A stretch of 39,117 nt of DNA. Source: Massilia sp. ZL223. GTDB lineage: Bacteria; Pseudomonadota; Gammaproteobacteria; Burkholderiales; Burkholderiaceae_D. How positions within the stretch are numbered: the first letter of the stretch is position 1; every line of letters begins with the position of its first letter. The DNA is taken from NCBI RefSeq assembly GCF_018119395.1, contig NZ_JAGPWD010000048.1:1-39117 (forward strand), read 5' to 3'. Positions 1-8,444 of the stretch are shown in pieces. The notes below the pieces were generated by a model. That model did not search any database. It was not told the DNA's origin and saw only the letters and a list, made by a program, of their open reading frames with translations. The translations under genes and the position numbers were made by a program.

Positions 1-213
1 GTCCCGGGGACACCAGGCGCCGCACCGGCGACCGGCGCCGCGCCGCGCAGCCCGCAGGCGCTGCAGGCCGCCAACGTTCCGGTCAAGAGCGAAAAGCTGG
101 GCACCGCCGCACCCAGCACCGACGTCAAGAAGGCGCCCTCGAAGCCGGTCCCGGCCGGCACCGCGCCCGCCCTCGACAGGAAGAGCACGCCGGAGACGGC
201 AAACAAGAAATGA
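1..213 (+). CDS. C-terminal tail of a cut-off protein, Pro/Ala/Lys-rich
   Basis: An open frame enters from the left edge in frame 1 and ends at TGA 211-213, giving 70 residues. The tail is low in complexity, rich in Ala, Pro, Thr and Lys, and ends in NKK. No domain can be recognised. It lies 16 bases upstream of the DUF3305 gene on the same strand, so it is probably the preceding gene of the formate-dehydrogenase accessory operon. The composition suggests a disordered C-terminus. The identity of the protein cannot be judged from this part. Confidence 0.6.
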   Translation, partial: VPGTPGAAPATGAAPRSPQALQAANVPVKSEKLGTAAPSTDVKKAPSKPVPAGTAPALDRKSTPETANKK

Positions 214-229
214 AGGAGGCCCGCCGGTC

Positions 230-670
230 ATGAAAATGGGAAGCATGCCGATCGCGATCATCATGCAGCGCCGCGCGCCGCAGCACCGCTGGGCCGACGA
301 CGCCTGGGCGGCGGTCGGCGTGGTGCCGGACCGCGGCGACCTGCCGCGCCTGCAGGTGCTGAGCGAAAGCCCGGACCGCGACTACTACCTGGTCTCGGGG
401 CTGGAACTGGAGCTGTACACCGACGAGAACGACGGCTACTACGAGAATTGCATGGCGCCCGAGTCCAAGGTGTTCGTGCTGTGGCGCATGGAGGAGGGCA
501 AGGCCATCCCGGTGCGCGCCTCGGTCAGCTACATGGAGGGCACGCGCATGTTCGACTCCGGCGAGGACGCCGACGGCGTGACCATGCCGGCCGAGATCTA
601 CGCCTGGCTCGCCGACTACCTGCGCAAGAACTACACGCCGCGCCCTCGCAAGGGACGGCAGCACGGATGA
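230..670 (+). CDS. DUF3305 protein of the formate dehydrogenase accessory operon
   Basis: This 146-residue protein resembles the DUF3305 family in length and in its core: an N-terminal hydrophobic strand (MPIAIIMQRR), a central segment around YYLVSGLELELYTDENDGYYEN, and a C-terminal WLADYLRKNY helix. The family has no established biochemical role. It is typically found beside DUF3306 and a multi-[4Fe-4S] protein in formate dehydrogenase loci, exactly as here. The start at 230 is supported by GGAGG at 215-219; in-frame ATGs at 236 and 245 are possible alternatives. The stop overlaps the next start as ATGA (667-670), which suggests translational coupling. There is no signal peptide, so it is probably cytoplasmic. 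Confidence 0.85.
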   Translation: MKMGSMPIAIIMQRRAPQHRWADDAWAAVGVVPDRGDLPRLQVLSESPDRDYYLVSGLELELYTDENDGYYENCMAPESKVFVLWRMEEGKAIPVRASVSYMEGTRMFDSGEDADGVTMPAEIYAWLADYLRKNYTPRPRKGRQHG

Positions 671-1191
671 GCGGCAAGCCCATGGCCGAAGAAGGCTTCC
701 TGCGCCGCTGGTCGCGGCTGAAATCGACGGGGGGCGAACCCGCAGCGCCGGCTCCTGCCCCGCCGCCCGCTCCCTCCCTGCCGCAAGCAGTGGATGCGGC
801 TCCGGGCGCACAAGCGGAGACGGCGAGGCCCTTGCCGACGCTGGAAGACGTCGCCACCCTCAGCTTCGAGTCCGACTATTCCGGCTTCGTGGCCCAGGGC
901 GTCGACAAGGCGGTGCAGCGCCTGGCGCTCAAGAAGCTGTTCTCCGACCCGCACTTCAAGGCGATGGACGGCCTCGACATCTACATCGACGATTACAACA
1001 AAGCCTCGCCGCTGGCGGCCGACATGCTCGCCGAGTTGCGTCACGCGGACAGCGCGCTGGCGCGCGTGCTCGATGACGAAGAGCAGGACGAAGAGGCAAG
1101 CGACGACGGCGGCCAAGCCGTGCCGGAACTGCAGCAGTCGCCGCCGGAGCAATCAGGGATTCCACAAGAGAACGCACAAGGGAACGCATGA
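667..1191 (+). CDS. DUF3306 protein of the formate dehydrogenase accessory operon
   Basis: This 174-residue protein begins with the DUF3306 hallmark FLRRWSRLKS, about residues 10-19. A Pro/Ala-rich linker follows, then the conserved block LPTLEDVATLSFESDYSGFV and a segment ending NKASPLAADMLAELRHA. The C-terminus is acidic and Gln/Glu-rich and looks disordered. The function is unknown; the family co-occurs with DUF3305 and formate dehydrogenase genes. Both ends overlap neighbouring genes by ATGA (667-670 and 1188-1191), so the three complete genes probably form one transcript with coupled translation. The formate dehydrogenase subunits themselves are not in the window and would be expected to the left. 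Confidence 0.85.
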   Translation: MSGKPMAEEGFLRRWSRLKSTGGEPAAPAPAPPPAPSLPQAVDAAPGAQAETARPLPTLEDVATLSFESDYSGFVAQGVDKAVQRLALKKLFSDPHFKAMDGLDIYIDDYNKASPLAADMLAELRHADSALARVLDDEEQDEEASDDGGQAVPELQQSPPEQSGIPQENAQGNA

Positions 1192-2855
1192 ATATTCGAC
1201 TCAACGACGGGGCCTCCGCCGACCCCGTGCGCAACCAGCGAGATGTGCTGGCGCGCCAGGCCGCGCACGCGGCCCTCGACGCCTTTCCCGCCTTCGAGCC
1301 CGCGATCACGGTCGACTACCGCTCGGCCGGCCGCGTGCTGGTGGTGGGAACCGCCGCCCAGGCCTTGCCCTGGGCCGACCGGCTGGCCGCCGCCTTGCCG
1401 GTGACCGCCATCGTGCTCGACGAACCGCCGCCGGGCGCGGCGCCGGCCTACCCGGTGCACGTGGCGCGCACCGTCGCCGTGGCCGGCTGGCTCGGCGCCT
1501 TCGAGGCGCGCTGGCAGGCGGCCGGGCAGCCGCTGGGCAAGGGGACCTTCGACCTGGTGCTCGACCTGTGCCCGGCGCGCCTGATCCCCAGCCACCAGCG
1601 CCCGCACGGCTATTACGCGCCGGGCGAGGATGAAAGCGCACGCGCCGCCGCGGCGGGCGAGCTGCTGGACATGGTGGGCGATTTCGAAAAGCCCAAATAC
1701 TTCAACTACAAGGAACGGGTGTGCGCGCACAGCCGCAACGGCCGCCAGGGCTGCAACGCCTGCGTCGACATCTGCTCGGCCCAGGCCATCGTCGGGGATG
1801 GCGACAAGATCAAGGTCAACCCTTACCTGTGCGCGGGCTGCGGGGCCTGCAGCACGGTGTGCCCGACCGGCGCGATCACCTATGCCTATCCGCCGGCCCA
1901 GCTGACCGGCAAGCGCATCCAGGCGGCCCTGCGCGCCTTCCGCGAGGCGGGAGGCGAGGAGCCGGTGCTGCTGCTCCATGACGGAGGACGGGGCGAGGCG
2001 CTGCTGGCGCAACTCGGTGCCGAGGCGCCCGGCCGCATCCTGGGCTTGCGCCTGCACCATGCGGCCGCCACCGGCATCGACGTCTGGCTGGCGGCGCTGG
2101 CCTATGGCGCTTCAGGCGTGGCGGTGCTGATGACCGGCGAGCATGCGCCGCAATACGTGGCAGCGCTCGACCAGCAAATGGCGGTGGCGCAGGCGGTGGT
2201 GGACGGACTGGGCTATGCCGGCCCGCACTTCCAGCTGCTGCGCATCGACGCGCCGGACGAGCTGGCGCTGGCGCTGCGCCACGCGCCGCGCGGCGAGGCC
2301 CCGCGCGAGCCGGCCGTGTTCCACCTGGCGGCCGACAAGCGCAACACCCTCGACTACGCGCTCGAGCACCTGCACCGCCACGCGCCGCTGCAAGCGGATA
2401 TCGTGCCGCTGCCGCCGGGAGCGCCCTTCGGCGCGGTCGCGGTCGACCGCCAGGCCTGCAGCCTGTGCATGTCCTGCGTCGGCGCCTGCCCGGCCTCGGC
2501 CCTGCAGGACGGGCAGGGCCTGCCGCAGCTGCGCTTCATCGAGAAGAACTGCGTGCAATGCGGGCTGTGCGCCAGCACCTGCCCGGAAAACGCGATCACC
2601 CTGGTGCCGCGCATGCGCTTCGGCGAGACCCGCATGCAGGCGGTGGTGCTCAACGAGTCCCAGCCTTTCCACTGCATCCGCTGCAGCAAGCCTTTCGGGA
2701 CCCTGCAAATGGTCGAGAACATGCTTGGCCGCCTGGCCGCGCACCCGGCCTTCTCGGCCAACCTCGACCGCCTGCGCATGTGCGGCGACTGCCGCGTGAT
2801 CGACATGATGGAGCCGCGCGACGAGATGCGCGTCACGGTGCTCAAGCGCGACTAA
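1188..2855 (+). CDS. Multi-[4Fe-4S] ferredoxin-type protein, FDH-associated
   Basis: This 555-residue protein carries four CxxCxxxC-type cluster motifs in two pairs: GCNACVDIC (about residue 187) with CAGCGACSTVC (about 214), and CSLCMSCVGAC (about 424) with CVQCGLCASTC (about 455). Extra cysteine pairs, CIRC near 496 and CGDC near 532, could bind another metal. The first ~170 residues have no cluster motif. Proteins of this type sit beside DUF3305/DUF3306 in formate dehydrogenase loci and are thought to move electrons, but the partner is not shown by the sequence. The start overlaps the DUF3306 stop. No twin-arginine signal or membrane segment is evident, so it is probably cytoplasmic. Confidence 0.88.
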   Translation: MNIRLNDGASADPVRNQRDVLARQAAHAALDAFPAFEPAITVDYRSAGRVLVVGTAAQALPWADRLAAALPVTAIVLDEPPPGAAPAYPVHVARTVAVAGWLGAFEARWQAAGQPLGKGTFDLVLDLCPARLIPSHQRPHGYYAPGEDESARAAAAGELLDMVGDFEKPKYFNYKERVCAHSRNGRQGCNACVDICSAQAIVGDGDKIKVNPYLCAGCGACSTVCPTGAITYAYPPAQLTGKRIQAALRAFREAGGEEPVLLLHDGGRGEALLAQLGAEAPGRILGLRLHHAAATGIDVWLAALAYGASGVAVLMTGEHAPQYVAALDQQMAVAQAVVDGLGYAGPHFQLLRIDAPDELALALRHAPRGEAPREPAVFHLAADKRNTLDYALEHLHRHAPLQADIVPLPPGAPFGAVAVDRQACSLCMSCVGACPASALQDGQGLPQLRFIEKNCVQCGLCASTCPENAITLVPRMRFGETRMQAVVLNESQPFHCIRCSKPFGTLQMVENMLGRLAAHPAFSANLDRLRMCGDCRVIDMMEPRDEMRVTVLKRD

Positions 2856-2892
2856 TGCCGGCGGCCTGGCCGCTAGTCGCCAGCTTCAACAC

Positions 2893-2934
2893 CGTCGTCC
2901 CGGCCGAGGAGGACGCCGAGTCCCGGGGGCGACG
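2893..2934. repeat. Imperfect palindrome, possible REP-like element
   Basis: In the 226-base gap after the ferredoxin gene, CGTCGTCCCGG (2893-2903) can pair with the run ending GGGGGCGACG (2922-2934): nine pairs including one G-T, a one-base bulge and two more pairs, around an ~18-base loop. It resembles the 'GTC-TCCCGG...CCGGGA-GAC' palindromes scattered between genes of GC-rich proteobacteria. There is no T-tract, so a terminator is less likely. The rest of 2856-3081 shows only the ribosome binding site of the next gene. Confidence 0.35.
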
Positions 2935-3081
2935 TATTGACGCAGCAGGCCAAAGAAGCGTCCTCAGCCGTACTGCCGAGAGTCATCACCCCACACCCGC
3001 CGAAACAATGGCAAAATGGTCAAGAAAGGGCAGCGCCCGCGAGCATGCCCTGCAGTCCAACGCCAGTGACCAGGAGACACC

Positions 3082-4764
3082 ATGACGCCAACCCAGCGCT
3101 TCGTGCAGGCGCGCGATTTCCTCCAGCAGCACCGCAGCGACTACGAGACCGCCTACCGCGGCTACCAGCGGCCCCAGCTCGACAGCTTCAACTGGGCGCT
3201 CGACTACTTCGACCACCAGGCCAGGGACAACCACACGCCGGCGCTGTGGGTGGTCGAGGAAGACGGCAGCGAGCAGAAGATCTCCTTCGCCGACATGGCC
3301 GCGCGCTCGAACCAGGTGGCCGAGTACCTGCGCCTGTGCGGCGTGCGGCGCGGCGACCGCGTGCTGCTGATGCTGCCCAACCGGGTCGAGCTGTGGGAAA
3401 TCATGCTGGCCGGGATCAAGCTCGGCGCCGTGCTGGTGCCGACCACGATGCTGGTCTCGGGCGCCGACCTGGCCGACCGCCTGGAGCGCGGCCGCGTCAG
3501 CCACGTGGTCGCCCAGGCGTCCGAGGCCCACAAGTTCGACGGCCTGGAGGGCAACTACACCCGCATCGCCGTCGGCGGCGCGCTGGAAGGCTGGCGCGAC
3601 TTCGAGGACAGCCGCTCGGTGCTGTCCGTGTTCACGCCCGAAGGCGAGACCCGGGCCACCGACCCGCTGCTGCTGTACTTCACCTCCGGCACCACGGCCA
3701 AGCCCAAGCTGGTGCTGCACAGCCACCAGAGCTATCCGGTGGGCCACCTGTCGACCATGTACTGGATCGGCCTGCAGCCGGGCGACGTCCACTGGAACAT
3801 CTCTTCGCCGGGCTGGGCCAAGCACGCCTGGAGCTGCTTCTTCGCGCCCTGGAACGCCGGCGCCACCGTATTCGTCTACAACTACGAGCGTTTCTCGGCC
3901 AAGGCCTCGCTGGACACCATCGTGCGCTGCGGCGTCACCTCGCTGTGCGCGCCGCCCACCGTGTGGCGCATGATGATCAAGGAAGACCTGGCGGCCTGGA
4001 AGCCGCCGCTGCGCGAGCTGGTGGGCGCGGGCGAGCCGCTCAATCCGGAAGTCATCGAGCAGGTCGAGCGCGCCTGGGGCATCCGCATCCGCGACGGCTT
4101 CGGCCAGTCCGAGACCACCTGCCAGATCGGCAATTCGCCCGGCCAGCCGATCAAGCCGGGTTCGATGGGCCGCCCGCTGCCGGGCTACCAGGTGGCGCTG
4201 CTCGACATCGACGACCAGCCGGCGCAAGAGGGCGAGATCTCGGTGAAGCTGGACGCCGCACCCATCGGCCTGATGCTGTGCTACGAGGGCGACGAGGCCA
4301 AGACGGCGGACGTGATGCGGGCCGGCTACTACCACACGGGCGACACCGCCACCGTCGACGCCGACGGCTACTATTTCTACGTGGGTCGCAACGACGACGT
4401 GTTCAAGTCCTCGGACTACCGCATCAGCCCCTTCGAGCTGGAGAGCGTGCTGATCGAACACGAGAGCGTGCTGGAGGCGGCCATCGTCCCGAGTCCCGAT
4501 CCCGTGCGCCTGTCGGTGCCCAAGGCCTTCGTCACCCTGCGCCAGGGCGTGGTCCCGAGCCGCGAGCTGGCCGCCGCGCTGTTCGCCTTCACCCGCGAAC
4601 GCCTGGCGCCCTACAAGCGCATCCGCCGCATCGAATTCCGCGAACTGCCCAAGACCATCTCCGGCAAGATCCGCCGCGTCGAGCTGCGCAAGGAGGAAGC
4701 CGGCCGCGGCGCGGCCCAGCAGCAGACCGGCATGGAGTATCGCGAAGAGGACTGCGGAAACTGA
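3082..4764 (+). CDS. Acyl-CoA synthetase (AMP-forming, medium-chain/aryl type)
   Basis: This 560-residue enzyme of the ANL superfamily should activate a carboxylic acid to its CoA thioester through an acyl-adenylate. The ATP-binding P-loop YFTSGTTAKPK lies at about residues 198-208, the adenylate motif DGFGQSETT at about 339-347, the hinge-region segment YHTGDTATVDADGYYFYVGRNDD at about 416-438, and the catalytic lysine in KTISGKIRR near residue 527. The overall pattern resembles medium-chain acyl-CoA synthetases. The substrate cannot be read from the sequence. It is a possible CoA ligase for the aromatic operon at 16.2 kb, which has none, but the distance makes that speculative. The start has AGGAG seven bases upstream. 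Confidence 0.85.
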   Translation: MTPTQRFVQARDFLQQHRSDYETAYRGYQRPQLDSFNWALDYFDHQARDNHTPALWVVEEDGSEQKISFADMAARSNQVAEYLRLCGVRRGDRVLLMLPNRVELWEIMLAGIKLGAVLVPTTMLVSGADLADRLERGRVSHVVAQASEAHKFDGLEGNYTRIAVGGALEGWRDFEDSRSVLSVFTPEGETRATDPLLLYFTSGTTAKPKLVLHSHQSYPVGHLSTMYWIGLQPGDVHWNISSPGWAKHAWSCFFAPWNAGATVFVYNYERFSAKASLDTIVRCGVTSLCAPPTVWRMMIKEDLAAWKPPLRELVGAGEPLNPEVIEQVERAWGIRIRDGFGQSETTCQIGNSPGQPIKPGSMGRPLPGYQVALLDIDDQPAQEGEISVKLDAAPIGLMLCYEGDEAKTADVMRAGYYHTGDTATVDADGYYFYVGRNDDVFKSSDYRISPFELESVLIEHESVLEAAIVPSPDPVRLSVPKAFVTLRQGVVPSRELAAALFAFTRERLAPYKRIRRIEFRELPKTISGKIRRVELRKEEAGRGAAQQQTGMEYREEDCGN

Positions 4765-4773
4765 TGCGCGCCT

Positions 4774-4800
4774 GTCCCGTGCGTGTGGCACGCACGGGAC
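4774..4800 (+). terminator. Perfect 12-bp stem-loop after the acyl-CoA synthetase gene
   Basis: GTCCCGTGCGTG (4774-4785) and CACGCACGGGAC (4789-4800) are perfect reverse complements around a three-base loop, starting nine bases after the stop codon. The position and strength suit a transcription terminator or an mRNA 3'-end stabiliser. No T-tract follows directly, so classical intrinsic termination is uncertain. Confidence 0.6.
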
Positions 4801-4838
4801 GATTGGCTTCATAATGCCTTCGACGTTTTGACAACTTG

Positions 4839-4862
4839 TTGCGGCGCCTGCGGGCGCCGCAA
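4839..4862 (+). promoter_or_regulatory. 10-bp hairpin in the leader of the SET-domain gene
   Basis: TTGCGGCGCC (4839-4848) pairs perfectly with GGCGCCGCAA (4853-4862) around TGCG, ending 20 bases before the SET-domain start codon. A consensus TTGACA lies at 4828-4833 just upstream, but no convincing -10 box follows at the right spacing. It could be a second terminator element or a leader structure affecting translation. Confidence 0.4.
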
Positions 4863-4882
4863 TCTCTACCGGCAGCCTATCG

Positions 4883-5386
4883 ATGACCACCAAGAAGCGA
4901 TCCACCAAGGCCGATCCGGTCTATGAAGTACGCAAGTCTCCCGTCCACGGCAACGGCGTGTTCGCCCTCAAGCCGATCGCGGCCGGCGAGCGCATCATCG
5001 AATACCGCGGCGAGCGCATCACCTGGGATGAGGCGACCGAGCGCGCCGCCGAGGCTGGTGGCCCGGTCAACCACACCTTTTATTTCAGCCTGGCGGACGG
5101 CCGGGTGATCGACGGCGGCCGGCGCGGCAACGACGCGCGCTGGATCAACCACGCCTGCACGCCGAATTGCGAAGCCTTCGAAGACGAGGGGCGGGTGTAT
5201 ATCCACGCCATGCGCGACATCGAGGCCGGCGAAGAGCTGAACTACAACTACGCGCTGATCTACGACGAGCCGCACACGGCCAAGCTCAAGAAGCAGTTCG
5301 CCTGCCGCTGCGGCACGCCCGGCTGCACCGGCACCATGCTGGCGCCCAAGCGCCGCAGCCGCGGCAAGCAATCCGCCACCGCCTGA
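4883..5386 (+). CDS. Small SET-domain protein (putative lysine methyltransferase)
   Basis: The 167 residues are almost entirely a SET domain plus post-SET cysteines. Visible motifs are HGNGVFA (22-28), which forms part of the SAM site, WINHACTPNC (87-96, the SET NHxCxPN motif), EELNYNY (117-123, matching ELTYDY with the catalytic-type tyrosine), and the post-SET zinc motif CRCGTPGC (141-148). SET proteins transfer methyl groups from SAM to protein lysines. Bacterial short forms are widespread but their targets are mostly unknown. The N-terminus is Lys-rich (TTKKRSTK) and could contact nucleic acid. pncB follows after 14 bases, so the two may be co-transcribed. Confidence 0.88.
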   Translation: MTTKKRSTKADPVYEVRKSPVHGNGVFALKPIAAGERIIEYRGERITWDEATERAAEAGGPVNHTFYFSLADGRVIDGGRRGNDARWINHACTPNCEAFEDEGRVYIHAMRDIEAGEELNYNYALIYDEPHTAKLKKQFACRCGTPGCTGTMLAPKRRSRGKQSATA

Positions 5387-5400
5387 CCGGAGTCCCTTTC

Positions 5401-6588
5401 ATGCATGTCGTCCGCAGCCTGCTCGAAACAGACCTGTACAAATTCACGATGTGGCAGGCGCTGCTGCACAGCCACCCCGGCGCCCACGGCGAATACGAGT
5501 TCCGCTGCCGCAACGAGCCGGCCTATCCGCTGGCCGAGCTGAAGGACGAGGTCGAGGCCGAGCTCGATCACCTGTGCTCGATGATGTTCAGCGAGGAGGA
5601 GGTGGAGTACCTGCGCTCGCTGCGCTTCATCAAGAGCGACTTCGCCGACTTCCTGACCCTGTTCCGCTTCCAGCGCAAGTTCATCCACGTCGAGACCGAC
5701 GGTCCGCACCTGCGCATCCGCGCCAGCGGGCCGATCGTGCACGTGATGGGCTTCGAGATCTTCGTGCTCTACATCGTCAACGAGCTGTACTTCCGGCGCT
5801 TCGACCAGCAGGCGGCCGTGACGGAAGCGCGGCTCAGGCTGCAGCAGAAGATCGACGAGTTCCGCGCCTTCGGCCAGGAGCCGGCGCGCGCCAATCCCTT
5901 CGAGTTCTTCGACTTCGGCGTGCGCCGCCGTTTCTCCGGCGAGTGGCACGACGAAGTGGTGGCGACCCTGGCGCGCGAGCTGCCGCAGTATTTCAAGGGC
6001 ACCTCGAACGTCTACCTGGCGCGCAAGTACAACCTGGTGCCGATCGGGACCATGGCCCACGAATACCTGCAGGCCCACCAGGCCTTCGGCGTGCGCCTGC
6101 GCGACTTCCAGAAGATGGCGCTGGAGGACTGGGTGCAGGAATACCGGGGCGACCTGGGTACGGCGCTGACCGACGTGGTCGGGATGGACGCCTTCCTCAG
6201 CGACTTCGACCTGTACTTCGCCAAGCTGTTCGACGGCCTGCGCCACGACTCCGGCGACCCGGTCGCCTGGGGCGAGAAGGCGCTGGCGCACTACGCCCGG
6301 CTGCGCATCGACGCGCGCACCAAGCGCCTGGTGTTCTCAGATGCGCTCACGGTGCCCAAGGCCCTGCACCTGTACCGGCACTTCGCCGACCGCGTGATGA
6401 CCGGCTTCGGCATCGGCACCAAGCTCACCAACGACACGCCATATCCGGCAATCAACATCGTGATGAAGCTGGTGCGCTGCAATGGCCAGGCGGTGGCCAA
6501 GCTTTCCGATGAGCCGGGGAAATCGCAATGTACCGATGCGACCTTCATCGCTTACCTGCGGCAGGTGTTCGACCACCCGGAAAAGTGA
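5401..6588 (+). CDS. pncB: Nicotinate phosphoribosyltransferase
   Basis: This 395-residue enzyme of the Preiss-Handler NAD salvage pathway makes nicotinate mononucleotide from nicotinate and PRPP with ATP hydrolysis. The N-terminus SLLETDLYKFTMWQALL is the family signature. GTMAHEYLQAHQAFG, about residues 216-230, contains the conserved His region that is phosphorylated in characterised PncB enzymes. The HDSGDP motif (about 282-287) and the C-terminal FGIGTKLTND segment (about 337-346) belong to the phosphate-binding barrel. The length is normal for bacterial PncB. The start at 5401 gives the family N-terminus and follows a CGGAG sequence. A longer in-frame opening from 5167 overlaps the SET gene and is not credible. 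Confidence 0.95.
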   Translation: MHVVRSLLETDLYKFTMWQALLHSHPGAHGEYEFRCRNEPAYPLAELKDEVEAELDHLCSMMFSEEEVEYLRSLRFIKSDFADFLTLFRFQRKFIHVETDGPHLRIRASGPIVHVMGFEIFVLYIVNELYFRRFDQQAAVTEARLRLQQKIDEFRAFGQEPARANPFEFFDFGVRRRFSGEWHDEVVATLARELPQYFKGTSNVYLARKYNLVPIGTMAHEYLQAHQAFGVRLRDFQKMALEDWVQEYRGDLGTALTDVVGMDAFLSDFDLYFAKLFDGLRHDSGDPVAWGEKALAHYARLRIDARTKRLVFSDALTVPKALHLYRHFADRVMTGFGIGTKLTNDTPYPAINIVMKLVRCNGQAVAKLSDEPGKSQCTDATFIAYLRQVFDHPEK

Positions 6589-6659
6589 ACCGGGACGTCC
6601 GGACGCTGTGAGTGCGGCTTGACCCTGGTCGCAGCGGGAGCGCGGCGGACCGAGGCGAT

Positions 6660-8249
6660 CTAGCCGCCCAGGCCGAGCACGCGGCGCGGCGCATTGCCCG
6701 CATCCTCGAGCTGGAAGGTATGCACGACCGCCGCCAGCTCGGCCGCCTGGGTGCGCAGCGACTGCGCCGCGGCGGCGGCTTCCTCGACCAGCGAGGCGTT
6801 CTTGAGCGTCATGTCGTCGAGGCGCGCGATGGCCCCGTCGACGCGCTCGATGTCGGCGCGCTGGGCTTCCGACGCGGCCGTGATGCCGCCCATGATGTCG
6901 CTGACCCGGTGCACGCCATCGACCACCTTGCGGATCGTGTCGCCGGCTTCGCCGACCAGCGCCGTGCCGGCGCCGACCTTGGCCACCGAATCCTCGATCA
7001 GCGCCTTGACCTCCTTCGCGGCGGCGGCCGAGCGGTGCGCCAGGTTGCGCACTTCGCTGGCGACCACGGCGAAGCCGCGGCCCTGCTCGCCGGCGCGGGC
7101 GGCTTCGACCGCCGCGTTCAGGGCCAGGATGTTGGTCTGGAAGGCGATGCCGTCGATCACGGCGATGATGTCGACGATCTTGCGCGACGAGGCCTCGATC
7201 AGGTGCATGGTCTCGACCACCTGGCCGACCGCGGCGCCACCCTGGACCGACATCGTCGAGGCGTTCTCCGCCAGCGCGCTGGCCTGGGCCGCGTCGGCGG
7301 CGTTCTGGCGCACCGAGCCGATCAGCTGGGTCATCGAGCTGGCCACCTGGGCCAGGGCCTCGGCCTGGAGCTCAGTGCGCTTCGACAGCTCCAGGTTGCC
7401 GGAGGCGATTTCCGACGACGCTGCCTCGATGGCGTCGGTGCCGGCCCGCACCCGGGCGACGATGCCGCTCAGGCCGTCGCGCATGGCGCTCATCGCGAAC
7501 AGCAGGCTGGACGGACCGGCGCGCGCCGTGTCGACGGGGCGGTGCAGCTCGCCGCCCGCGATGGCGCGGGCCACTCCGGCGGCGTAGGCCGGCTCGCCGC
7601 CCAGCTGCCCGAGCAAGCTGCGCGTCAGCGCCAGGCCGACCACGATGCACAGGAGGACCGCCAGGGCGCTGGCGGCCGTGATCAGGCCGCGCGTCTGGGC
7701 CGCCTCGGCATTGGCGGCCGTGCTGGCCGCCGCCGTGCGCGCCTGCAGCTTGGCGAGCAGGTCGCCGATGTCGGCCACGATCTGGCGGCGCAGGGGATTG
7801 CATTCCTCCGCCAGGAAGCGGCCGTAGCCCTCCATGTCCTGCGCGGCGCGGTAGGCGCGCGGGCGCTCCAGCGCGCCGGCCATGGCCAGCATGCCGGTCT
7901 TGACCTTCGCGTATTGCGCGTCGTCCTTGAGGAGGGGATCGAGGCGCGCCAGCGCGGCCAGGTAATCGGCCTTGCGCGCGTCGACCAGCGCCAGTTCCTG
8001 CTGCGCCGCGGCGTCGTCCTTGAAGATGTAGGCGTTGCGGGCCGCCATGCCGGTCTGGGCGAGCGCCTCGCGCGCCGCATACAGGGGCTCGAGCTCGGCG
8101 TTGCGGACCGCATCGGCGGCCTGAAGGGCGCCTTCGATGCTGTTCACGCGCGTGATGGCGAAGGCCGCCAGCATCAGGGTGACGGATAGGATCAGGGCGA
8201 ACGCGGAGTACAGCCGGGTGGCGAGACTCCCATGTTGAAAAAAAGTCAT
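6660..8249 (-). CDS. Methyl-accepting chemotaxis protein
   Basis: This is a 529-residue inner-membrane chemoreceptor. The first transmembrane helix is at about residues 11-32, followed by a periplasmic four-helix-bundle-type sensor (about 33-188, with the NAYIF segment typical of 4HB_MCP), a second membrane helix at about 190-209, a HAMP-like linker, and the methyl-accepting cytoplasmic coiled coil. The signalling tip, containing the conserved AFQTNILALNAAVEAARAGE sequence, is near residues 366-385 and contacts CheA/CheW. There is no C-terminal pentapeptide for CheR docking. The ligand is unknown. It is convergent with pncB; the 71-base gap between them holds no clear terminator. The ribosome binding site is weak. 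Confidence 0.93.
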   Translation of the reverse strand: MTFFQHGSLATRLYSAFALILSVTLMLAAFAITRVNSIEGALQAADAVRNAELEPLYAAREALAQTGMAARNAYIFKDDAAAQQELALVDARKADYLAALARLDPLLKDDAQYAKVKTGMLAMAGALERPRAYRAAQDMEGYGRFLAEECNPLRRQIVADIGDLLAKLQARTAAASTAANAEAAQTRGLITAASALAVLLCIVVGLALTRSLLGQLGGEPAYAAGVARAIAGGELHRPVDTARAGPSSLLFAMSAMRDGLSGIVARVRAGTDAIEAASSEIASGNLELSKRTELQAEALAQVASSMTQLIGSVRQNAADAAQASALAENASTMSVQGGAAVGQVVETMHLIEASSRKIVDIIAVIDGIAFQTNILALNAAVEAARAGEQGRGFAVVASEVRNLAHRSAAAAKEVKALIEDSVAKVGAGTALVGEAGDTIRKVVDGVHRVSDIMGGITAASEAQRADIERVDGAIARLDDMTLKNASLVEEAAAAAQSLRTQAAELAAVVHTFQLEDAGNAPRRVLGLGG

Positions 8250-8444
8250 GATAATGGGCGGGTTCAGGGGAATGACGAGGATTGGGTCATTGATGAAAAC
8301 GCGTCAATTATGCATTGATCATTTCCACATGGCAATGTAATTTGATGAATTTGAGTGATATTTACATCAGCTAAGGCGCTCACGGAGGGCAAGCTCAGCC
8401 GTATCGTCAAATCGGCTATACTGAACAGTCACGCAGGCCCAATC
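8250..8444. promoter_or_regulatory. AT-rich divergent promoter region
   Basis: These 195 bases between the chemoreceptor (leftward) and the HTH-GAF gene (rightward) are clearly AT-richer than the surroundings. TATACT at 8417-8422, 22 bases before the chosen rightward start, is a good -10 box, but no clear -35 box sits 16-18 bases upstream. ATTGA/TCAAT arms (8290s-8310s) form a short inverted repeat. No sigma-28 flagellar promoter could be recognised for the chemoreceptor. Confidence 0.4.
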
